This document shows, piece by piece, positions 1 through 4,122 of a stretch of DNA of 5,515 bases. The stretch is taken from the NCBI GenBank assembly GCA_021838765.1, contig JAKCCY010000162.1, positions 1-5,515 of the forward strand, given 5' to 3'. The notes under the pieces were generated by a model. That model searched no databases. It was not told where the DNA came from and saw nothing but the letters and a program-made list of their open reading frames with translations. The DNA is from Nitrospirota bacterium. Its GTDB lineage: Bacteria; Nitrospirota_A; Leptospirillia; Leptospirillales; Leptospirillaceae. Made by a program: the position numbers and the translations under genes. Positions within the stretch are counted from its first letter, which is position 1. Each line of letters opens with the position of its first letter.

Positions 1-471
1 GGAGAGACAATCGGTATTGTCACCTGGCAATACGCCAGGCTGGCTTCGACCTATCCGCATGAAACACTGGCTCCGGAGTACAGGGGAACGGTTCTGTCCC
101 TGGGAATGATCTATACCCACCTGAGGGGGGAGGATGGAAAAACGTTCATGTTGCCAAACAGTATCCTTCTTCAGGCATTGTTATTTGAGAGAAGCTTTTC
201 AGATGAGCGGATTTCCATCCGGATGGATATTCCTTCGGGTGTGAGTACGGAGGCCATCGAAAAAAGGATCCTTGAATGCCTGACCGGTCGATATGCCCTT
301 TCTCCAGCGGAGATCACGCTCCGTCTTGTGGACTTTTCCAGCTCGACGGTCAGTTATCAGGTGAGATTTCCCGCAGGAGAGCTTGTGGAGCAAGAGGTCA
401 GGGATACGCTTCTCCGGTCAGTCATGGCTCTTTTGCCTGGAAAAAAGACAACCGGAGAAGCGCTCTCCTGA
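1..471 (+). CDS. MscS-family mechanosensitive ion channel, C-terminal part (5' end outside window)
   Basis: The reading frame is open from base 1 to a TGA at 469-471, giving the last 156 residues of a protein that starts upstream. Visible residues 1-60 fit the MscS beta domain: a GETIGIV entry, then GTVLSLGMIYTHLRGEDG followed by the hallmark IPN-like motif MLPNS (about residues 50-54). In MscS proteins this is the cytoplasmic vestibule just after the pore helix. The rest (about residues 65-150) alternates strands and helices like the alpha/beta C-terminal domain. Family members open under membrane tension to release solutes during osmotic downshift. The pore-lining helix and any extra N-terminal domains are not in view, so the subfamily cannot be given. 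The gene converges on the methyltransferase gene, with 31 bases between stop codons and no clear terminator. The family call is fairly secure. Confidence 0.8.
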   Translation, partial: GETIGIVTWQYARLASTYPHETLAPEYRGTVLSLGMIYTHLRGEDGKTFMLPNSILLQALLFERSFSDERISIRMDIPSGVSTEAIEKRILECLTGRYALSPAEITLRLVDFSSSTVSYQVRFPAGELVEQEVRDTLLRSVMALLPGKKTTGEALS

Positions 472-502
472 TTCATGGAGATGTCAGACCGAGAGATCGT
501 TT

Positions 503-1531
503 CTAGGGAGTGTTCACTGCAACGACAACCGATTCATTTCCCTCTGCAAAAAGGGAAATTGTTGTCTTAAGACCCACTTTTTGGCATTCTTCGGCAATTT
601 CCTCAGGGTTAAGCAACCTGTTGCCCTGAGCATGCTCCCCAAGATTCTGGAAAGAGAGCGGACGTTTTCCGTTTGATCTCAACTCTTCGCGTTGTTTGGG
701 CCAGAAGGGCTCCCACAAGACAAGGGCTCCACCGGGTGCGAGATATGATCGGAGCATCGGGAACAGTCTCTCCTTGTCACTCCAGACATGATGGAGGGCC
801 CTGTTCATTGCGATCATATCCGCCTTCCGGTCCAGTTTGAGGGAAAAAATGTCGCCTTGGGTGAACTTTAGCCGGTTTCCGAACCCTTCCTCTTCAGCAC
901 GAAGGCTTGCTTGCCGGATGTTTTCCCGGAAACCGTCCACTCCCAGCCCGGAAAGTTTGGGGCTGTGTTTTGCCAGGGCTCTCAGGTACCAGCCATTCCC
1001 ACAGCCAAGATCGATGGCCAGGGCATCGTTGCGATCGATCTCCCTGAAGAAAGGAATGGCAGGGAAAATCTGTTTTTCAAATATCGGGCCGAATGTGGTC
1101 TCGAGCATGGGGCCAAACCAGGGAAGAACGGTCTCTCTCTCTCCAAGAATGACCTCTCCAGGACGTTCTCCTGTCCGCATGAGGCCGGCAATCCTTTCGG
1201 ACATATGTGTTCCGAGAACGGATTGGATCACCTGCGGCATGGATGTCTGGGGGTGAGAAGGCCTCATGATTTCACCAAGGGACGAAAGACGGAATTGATG
1301 GTCCTGGCCATCAAGGAGCCCAAAAGCGTAAGCCGCATCGCACCATCTTTCCACATATTCGGGATCCATTCCGGTTTTCATGGCAAGTTCCCCGGATGTT
1401 GCAGGGTTCTGTCCCAGGGATTCAAAAAGTCCATTGACGATTCCAATGAAAGAAAGATTCAGGGTCGTTGTCCCCTGGGAATGCGTTTTGATTTTGTCTT
1501 TCAGGTCAGCGATCTCTTTTGTTTGATCCAT
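503..1531 (-). CDS. Class I SAM-dependent methyltransferase with N-terminal winged-helix-like domain
   Basis: A 342-residue protein predicted to transfer a methyl group from S-adenosylmethionine; the substrate is unknown. Residues about 20-95 (LNLSFIGIVNGLFESLG, ATSGELAMKTGMDPEYVERWCDAAYAFGLL, FRLSSLGEIM) have the pattern of the winged-helix dimerisation domain found in front of many small-molecule methyltransferases. The Rossmann domain follows: motif I AIDLGCGNG (172-180), acidic D199 in GVDG ending strand 2, GDIFS (226-230), and ADMIAMNRALHHVW (237-250) at the motif IV position, then LAPGGALVLWEP (264-275). The frame extends to a TTG at 1579 and has another ATG at 1549, but neither has a Shine-Dalgarno. 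The ATG at 1531 has GGAG 12 bases upstream, a rather long spacing, so the start is a best guess. The gene stands alone on the minus strand. It could act on a small metabolite, lipid or quinone-like compound; nothing here decides. Confidence 0.85.
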   Translation of the reverse strand: MDQTKEIADLKDKIKTHSQGTTTLNLSFIGIVNGLFESLGQNPATSGELAMKTGMDPEYVERWCDAAYAFGLLDGQDHQFRLSSLGEIMRPSHPQTSMPQVIQSVLGTHMSERIAGLMRTGERPGEVILGERETVLPWFGPMLETTFGPIFEKQIFPAIPFFREIDRNDALAIDLGCGNGWYLRALAKHSPKLSGLGVDGFRENIRQASLRAEEEGFGNRLKFTQGDIFSLKLDRKADMIAMNRALHHVWSDKERLFPMLRSYLAPGGALVLWEPFWPKQREELRSNGKRPLSFQNLGEHAQGNRLLNPEEIAEECQKVGLKTTISLFAEGNESVVVAVNTP

Positions 1532-1543
1532 CGGGTCTTTTTT

Positions 1544-1547
1544 CTCC
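1544..1547 (-). promoter_or_regulatory. Ribosome binding site for the methyltransferase (decides start)
   Basis: GGAG on the minus strand lies 12 bases before the ATG at 1531. It is the only Shine-Dalgarno-like match near the three possible starts (1579 TTG, 1549 ATG, 1531 ATG). The spacing is longer than the usual 5-10, so support is moderate. Confidence 0.45.
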
Positions 1548-1555
1548 ATAATGAA

Positions 1556-1570
1556 GGGCCGGTATGGCCC
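1556..1570. repeat. Small GC-rich inverted repeat (GGGCC/GGCCC) before the methyltransferase gene
   Basis: Perfect 5-bp arms GGGCC (1556-1560) and GGCCC (1566-1570) flank a 5-base loop. If translation starts at 1531, this could fold in the 5' leader of the methyltransferase mRNA. If the TTG at 1579 were the start, it would be inside the coding region. Short and of uncertain meaning. Confidence 0.3.
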
Positions 1571-1646
1571 ATTGTTCAAGGGGTTGTTTTTATGACCGTT
1601 TTATTCTGAAGGAGAATCTCCACCGGGTAAAGTCTTGTGAAACGCA

Positions 1647-1684
1647 TGATCGATGGGTCCAAAATGGCTTGACGGGATCGATCA
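1647..1684. repeat. Inverted repeat TGATCGAT-N22-ATCGATCA, possible operator
   Basis: Perfect 8-bp arms at 1647-1654 and 1677-1684 are separated by 22 bases, so the centres are 30 bp apart, about three helical turns. Each arm contains the self-complementary ATCGAT, so each could also be a separate dimer site. The right arm lies within the spacer of the candidate promoter at 1669-1697. The repeat is directly visible; a role as regulator site is inference. Confidence 0.35.
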
Positions 1685-1697
1685 AAAAAGGTAAAAG
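1669..1697 (+). promoter_or_regulatory. Weak sigma-70-like promoter candidate for the lipoprotein operon
   Basis: TTGACG (1669-1674; five of six to TTGACA) is followed after 17 bases by TAAAAG (1692-1697; four of six to TATAAT). It would give a leader of about 180 bases before the start at 1884. The -10 is poor, so this is only a candidate. Confidence 0.25.
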
Positions 1698-1795
1698 GGC
1701 TTGTGCTTGGTTTTAATTGGAGATAACGCAGTCCTTTTGTGGAATTGTTTTCTCATGAAATCGGTTCGATCCGTTTTCTGGGAGCATCAAACAAT

Positions 1796-1814
1796 ACCGT
1801 AAACGGTCTGACCG
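1796..1814. repeat. Compact dyad ACCGT-AA-ACGGT followed by ACCG
   Basis: ACCGT (1796-1800) and ACGGT (1803-1807) form a perfect dyad with a 2-base centre. A further ACCG (1811-1814) then makes a second dyad with ACGGT (CGGT-CTG-ACCG). It lies 70-88 bases before the lipoprotein start. It may be a protein-binding site or a small RNA hairpin; chance is possible. Confidence 0.25.
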
Positions 1815-1883
1815 GATTCCATCTGCGGTTCGTCTCCAGTCTTTTGGATGGCGTGCCGACCATATGACCAAGGATGTGCACTG

Positions 1884-2186
1884 ATGGATAAAAGACACGT
1901 CTCGAACGGAAGGGTGTCCCGCTGGATTTATGGGGGAGGGATCCTTTTGGTGGGATCCCTTCTTGGAAGCTGCGGCGCTGGTGGGGGAGTGTATGGCCCG
2001 GCCTATGTGCCTGAGTGCACCTGTTGCTGTTCAAACTATTATACTCCTTATTCCTATCACGCCACTGCCAAATCCAATATTCCGGTTTCGGCCGCCATGC
2101 TCCATGATACGACAGGTCCACTGCCAAACGTTTCAGCAAATCATGGTTCTATCAAGGGAATTGCGAAAAAGGGTGGTCACAAGTAA
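1884..2186 (+). CDS. Small predicted lipoprotein with a cysteine cluster, unknown function
   Basis: A 100-residue protein that I do not recognise. The N-terminus is a lipoprotein signal peptide: basic residues (K3, R4, R10, R13), a hydrophobic stretch YGGGILLVGSLL (about 16-27), then a lipobox LGSC with lipid-accepting Cys30. The mature part, about 71 residues, begins with a Gly-rich GAGGG linker, has Tyr-rich YYTPYSYH, and carries ECTCCC (44-49) with four cysteines at 45, 47, 48 and 49. It ends in a basic tail, HGSIKGIAKKGGHK. The start at 1884 is chosen because AAGGA lies 9 bases upstream; an in-frame ATG at 1848 has no ribosome binding site. It is probably anchored to the periplasmic face of a membrane. 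The cysteine cluster might bind metal or form disulfides (inference). It is followed after 40 bases by a second lipoprotein gene. Confidence 0.7.
   Translation: MDKRHVSNGRVSRWIYGGGILLVGSLLGSCGAGGGVYGPAYVPECTCCCSNYYTPYSYHATAKSNIPVSAAMLHDTTGPLPNVSANHGSIKGIAKKGGHK
1937..1960 (+). repeat. Hairpin-forming inverted repeat inside the lipoprotein signal-peptide coding region
   Basis: AGGGATCC (1937-1944) and GGATCCCT (1953-1960) are perfect 8-bp arms around an 8-base loop. They fall where the gene encodes the Gly/Leu-rich membrane segment, so the repeat may simply reflect repeated GGG/ATCC codon patterns. An RNA stem here is possible. Confidence 0.35.
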
Positions 2187-2211
2187 CCAATACGTTCACG
2201 GGATTTCACCC

Positions 2212-2667
2212 CAGGAGGAGTCAAATATGAAAAGGTTAAAATTCTGTCGATCCTTTCTTTTGATGGCATCATTATTTTTAATGATTGTTTTGTCGTCCTG
2301 TACATCGACCGGAAGCCTAGGATTGCTGACAAACAGTGAAACCGAGGCGGATCTTGGTCCCCACGATTCCCACCGGTTCCACCGAGTGGGAACGGAAATT
2401 ACGGGAACCGCCTGTCGCCATTTTATTCTCGGCATCATTCCTTGGGGGGACTCCGATGTGGAAACGGCGTTGCGTCATGCCCTCCAGGCCCATCCCTCGC
2501 TCAATGCGGATGGACTGGTTCATGTCACAACGGAGACCTCCCTGTATGGGTTCTTGCCTTTGTATGACGTCTATACACTGACATGCACGACGGTGAAGGG
2601 GATCCCGATCCGCTTTGATCATTCTCCCGTTACACAAAAACAGGAGTCGAGCCCCGTCAAAAATTGA
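2212..2667 (+). CDS. TRL-like family predicted lipoprotein
   Basis: The coding part is 2227-2667 (146 residues); the listed range also takes in the strong ribosome binding site CCAGGAGGAG just upstream of the ATG at 2227, which settles the start. The N-terminus is a type II signal peptide: MKRLK, a hydrophobic run LLMASLFLMIVL (11-22), then SSC with lipidated Cys25. The mature region has GTEITGTACRHFILGIIPWGDSDVETALRHAL (55-86), then NADGLVHVTTE and a closing TVKGIPIRF (122-130). This G-x-A...ILG...GD...A pattern resembles the TRL-like lipoproteins (Pfam TRL), a family of exported proteins of unknown function; the match is by eye and needs a profile search. Two further cysteines (63, 120) could pair. 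It is probably co-transcribed with the preceding lipoprotein gene and is followed by a terminator 33 bases after the stop. Confidence 0.7.
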   Translation, partial: QEESNMKRLKFCRSFLLMASLFLMIVLSSCTSTGSLGLLTNSETEADLGPHDSHRFHRVGTEITGTACRHFILGIIPWGDSDVETALRHALQAHPSLNADGLVHVTTETSLYGFLPLYDVYTLTCTTVKGIPIRFDHSPVTQKQESSPVKN

Positions 2668-2700
2668 CATTTCTTTTGCCGACCAATGGTTTTTTCGAGA

Positions 2701-2728
2701 GGGTGGGATTTTTCCCACCCTTTTTTTT
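2701..2728 (+). terminator. Rho-independent terminator of the lipoprotein operon
   Basis: A perfect 8-bp stem GGGTGGGA (2701-2708) / TCCCACCC (2713-2720) with a TTTT loop is followed directly by eight T (2721-2728). The stem is GC-rich, and only the + strand has the T-run directly after the stem with the correct polarity. It separates the lipoprotein genes from the pilus genes. Confidence 0.93.
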
Positions 2729-2814
2729 GTTTTGTGGTTCTTGATGATGTCAATTGAGCCCTCCTTATCCAATACTGTTCATTCAATTTTTTTTATTTAC
2801 CGATAAGTCATGTA

Positions 2815-2854
2815 AATATTGATTTTCATTTTTATTTTTTTGAATATCAATATT
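2815..2854. repeat. Inverted repeat AATATTGAT-N22-ATCAATATT, possible activator site
   Basis: Perfect 9-bp arms at 2815-2823 and 2846-2854 are separated by 22 bases. The midpoint is about 130 bases before the start site expected from the sigma-54-like element, a usual distance for an upstream activator site. In such AT-rich DNA a chance repeat is more likely than usual, so the regulatory role is inference. A second, overlapping 7-bp repeat (TATTTAC 2794-2800 / GTAAATA 2812-2818) is also present. Confidence 0.35.
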
Positions 2855-2921
2855 AAATCCTTTCGTTTAAAGTACTTTTCTGTTTATGTGTTGTTTGATA
2901 ATTTATTTTTATCTTAAAAAT

Positions 2922-2949
2922 TTTACTTTGGTATTTTTTGTGGTATGAT
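2922..2949 (+). promoter_or_regulatory. Sigma-70-type promoter candidate with extended -10, pilin operon
   Basis: TATGAT (2944-2949; five of six to TATAAT) is preceded by TGG, an extended -10. TTTACT (2922-2927; four of six to TTGACA) lies 16 bases upstream. It would start transcription near 2956 and give a leader of about 100 bases. It overlaps the sigma-54-like reading of the same bases. Confidence 0.4.
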
Positions 2950-2956
2950 TTCTGCG
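2941..2956 (+). promoter_or_regulatory. Sigma-54-like -24/-12 promoter candidate, pilin operon
   Basis: TGGTATG-N4-CTGCG matches the sigma-54 consensus TGGCACG-N4-TTGCA at 8 of the 12 specified positions, including the GG of the -24 element (2942-2943) and the GC of the -12 element (2954-2955) at the required 10-base gap. Major pilin genes are often sigma-54/PilR controlled, which makes this plausible, but the same bases also read as an extended -10 sigma-70 site. Start would be near 2967. Confidence 0.4.
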
Positions 2957-2971
2957 GGTCACTTTCTCCTT

Positions 2972-2999
2972 AATGAATGGTTCGGGAAACCCCTTCATT
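2972..2999 (+). other. Predicted stem-loop in the pilin mRNA leader
   Basis: AATGAA (2972-2977) pairs with TTCATT (2994-2999), and inside them GGTT (2979-2982) pairs with AACC (2988-2991) around a 5-base loop, with a small internal bulge. It would lie at or near the 5' end of the transcript for either promoter reading. No T-run follows, so it is not a simple terminator; a 5' stabilising stem is one possibility. Confidence 0.4.
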
Positions 3000-3044
3000 T
3001 GTGTAAGGAGTTGGTTCGCTTGGGTTGGTCTTGGGGATTGTCAG

Positions 3045-3050
3045 AGGAGG
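3045..3050 (+). promoter_or_regulatory. Strong ribosome binding site of the first prepilin (decides start)
   Basis: A perfect AGGAGG lies 7 bases before the ATG at 3058. It rules out the in-frame TTG at 3025 as the likely start and so fixes the length of the leader peptide at 29 residues. Confidence 0.85.
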
Positions 3051-3057
3051 ATTCATC

Positions 3058-3585
3058 ATGGAAAGCATGTTAGAGACACAGGTTGAAGCGTTGGATTCAG
3101 GGTCGGAAAGTTCCATCGAGGCGAAAGGGGTCAATGATTCCGGTTTTACAATGATTGAACTGTCTGTGGTCCTGTTGGTGATCGGTATTCTGGTGGCTGC
3201 GGCATTGTTGGGCTACAACTCGTTTGTGAATGGTGGCAAGATCGCCGCAACCAAAACGGAAATTGAAAAGCTTATAGAAACCGCCCACAACTATGCCCAG
3301 GCCAATGCCGGCCAGGTGGGGGGAACCTATAATGGCCTGACCGCATACGCATCGGGGGGATATGTGGCCGGTTCCACCACAATGCTCCCGTCTTCCTATA
3401 CGACCCAGGGCGTCCTGAATCCCTATGGCGGATACGGAACGATCGCGACAGGGACCAATACCAACCAGTTCACCTTGTCTGAGACCGGTCTGAGCACAGA
3501 TGGTTGTACGGCTATCCTGAATGCTTATTCCTCTCACGGGACGGGAACCTGCGCTGGTGGAACTCTCTCGTTGACAATGAACTGA
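3058..3585 (+). CDS. Type IV prepilin (type IVb-like), first of two
   Basis: A 175-residue prepilin, probably the main pilus subunit because it comes first and has a perfect ribosome binding site. The class III signal is clear: prepilin peptidase would cut after Gly29 in NDSG|FTMIELSVVLLVIGILVAAALLGY, giving N-methylated Phe as residue +1, Glu at +5 (E34) and a hydrophobic helix (about 30-53) for membrane storage and fibre assembly. The mature protein, 146 residues, continues with an amphipathic helix (KTEIEKLIETAHNYAQ, about 66-81), a Gly/Tyr/Thr-rich middle and a C-terminal loop with Cys150 and Cys165, which probably form the pilin disulfide, then the last strand GTLSLTMN. The 29-residue leader is typical of type IVb pilins in length but strongly acidic (seven Asp/Glu against one Lys), which is unusual. 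Phe at +1 is more type IVa-like. A pseudopilin is less likely given the disulfide loop. Confidence 0.88.
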   Translation: MESMLETQVEALDSGSESSIEAKGVNDSGFTMIELSVVLLVIGILVAAALLGYNSFVNGGKIAATKTEIEKLIETAHNYAQANAGQVGGTYNGLTAYASGGYVAGSTTMLPSSYTTQGVLNPYGGYGTIATGTNTNQFTLSETGLSTDGCTAILNAYSSHGTGTCAGGTLSLTMN

Positions 3586-3610
3586 ATTCTGTTTGATTAG
3601 GGATGGGTCG

Positions 3611-4066
3611 ATGGACAAGGTTCGTCATGCAAGGGATGGCGGATTTACCATGATGGAGCTGACAGTCGTCCTTTTTGTCATGGCGCTTGTCACATCGGCC
3701 TCTCTGATCGGTTACCGTTCTTATATCCACGGGGCGAACATATCGGCACTGTCCCAGGTGATCAGAAATGTCAGAACGGCATCCCATCAGTATATTCAGA
3801 TCAACAGCTCCTATTCGGGGCTTTCCTGTCCGGCTCTTTCCGCTTCCGGGATCTGGCCTCCCTCAGGCTGCAACGGTCCTTCTTTTTCTCTTTCTATCCC
3901 GCAGACTTCCGTTTCTGTTGCTGCGGGAGCCACGCCATACCAGTTTTCGATTGTAATCCTTTCAAGCTATTTCACCGATACGGACTTTGAGGCGATTTGC
4001 AACCAGTTTCAAGCACAGGCAACCCAGTGCAGCCCCTCGTCCGGCACGTTGACGCTTGTTTTTTGA
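3611..4066 (+). CDS. Type IV prepilin or minor pilin, second of two
   Basis: A 151-residue prepilin starting 25 bases after the first. AGGGA lies 7 bases before the ATG at 3611, better than the in-frame TTG at 3593. The leader is short and basic (MDKVRHARDGG) and would be cut after Gly11 before FTMMELTVVLFVMALVTSASLIGY, with Glu at +5 (E16). It aligns by eye with the first pilin: GY-S-(F/Y) after the helix, A-H-x-Y-x-Q-x-N in the second helix (AHNYAQAN and SHQYIQIN), and a C-terminal Cys loop (C130, C140) followed by GTLTLVF against GTLSLTMN. Two further cysteines (C73, C87) could form a second disulfide. It is probably a paralogue from tandem duplication and may be a minor or tip pilin or an alternative subunit; the sequence does not decide. 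Confidence 0.85.
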   Translation: MDKVRHARDGGFTMMELTVVLFVMALVTSASLIGYRSYIHGANISALSQVIRNVRTASHQYIQINSSYSGLSCPALSASGIWPPSGCNGPSFSLSIPQTSVSVAAGATPYQFSIVILSSYFTDTDFEAICNQFQAQATQCSPSSGTLTLVF

Positions 4067-4084
4067 GAAGTGCCTTTTAATCGA

Positions 4085-4105
4085 ATCCCTTCCTTCTCGA
4101 GGGAT
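4085..4105 (+). other. Small hairpin between second pilin and ATPase genes
   Basis: ATCCCT (4085-4090) and AGGGAT (4100-4105) are perfect 6-bp arms around a 9-base pyrimidine-rich loop. There is no T-run, so it is not a clear terminator. Lying in the 56-base gap before the ATPase, it could act as an intercistronic stem that lowers downstream expression or protects the pilin message; this is inference. Confidence 0.35.
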
Positions 4106-4122
4106 CATCAGAGGAATGTGCA

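Larger units (their letters stand above)
1580..1883. other. Intergenic region between divergent methyltransferase and lipoprotein genes
   Basis: About 300 bases with no convincing gene on either strand: open frames are short, lack ribosome binding sites or are shadows of the flanking gene. The region should hold the promoters of the divergently transcribed neighbours. It contains an inverted repeat at 1647-1684, a weak sigma-70-like pair at 1669-1697 and a compact dyad at 1796-1814. Confidence 0.6.
2729..3057. other. AT-rich, T-tract-rich upstream region of the pilus operon
   Basis: About 330 bases without a convincing gene. The core, 2781-2940, has only 28 G or C in 160 bases by hand count, far below the roughly 50% GC around it. 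It carries repeated T-tracts (2787-2794, 2829-2833, 2835-2841, 2906-2910, 2934-2939), as seen in curved promoter DNA and UP-element-like sequences. It contains an inverted repeat (2815-2854), a promoter-like element (2922-2956) and an mRNA leader with a stem-loop (2972-2999). Confidence 0.65.

Noticed and set aside
453..471. GGAGA/TCTCC hairpin at the end of the MscS gene as a terminator
   Set aside because: Only a 5-bp stem inside the coding end with no T-run after it on either strand.
911..1609. Long + strand open frame opposite the methyltransferase gene
   Set aside because: The minus strand encodes clear SAM-binding motifs throughout the same stretch; the + frame gives no recognisable protein and is a shadow.
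1755..1802. Fifteen-residue frame (MKSVRS...) before the lipoprotein gene
   Set aside because: Very short, no Shine-Dalgarno and no sign of a regulatory leader peptide such as repeated codons.
1713..2139. Minus-strand open frames opposite the first lipoprotein gene and its upstream region
   Set aside because: They have no good ribosome binding site or recognisable domain and lie opposite a + strand gene with a clear signal peptide and start.
2794..2854. CRISPR-like or integration-host-factor site in the AT-rich region
   Set aside because: There are no regularly spaced direct repeats, and near matches to the IHF consensus fail at the conserved TTR half.
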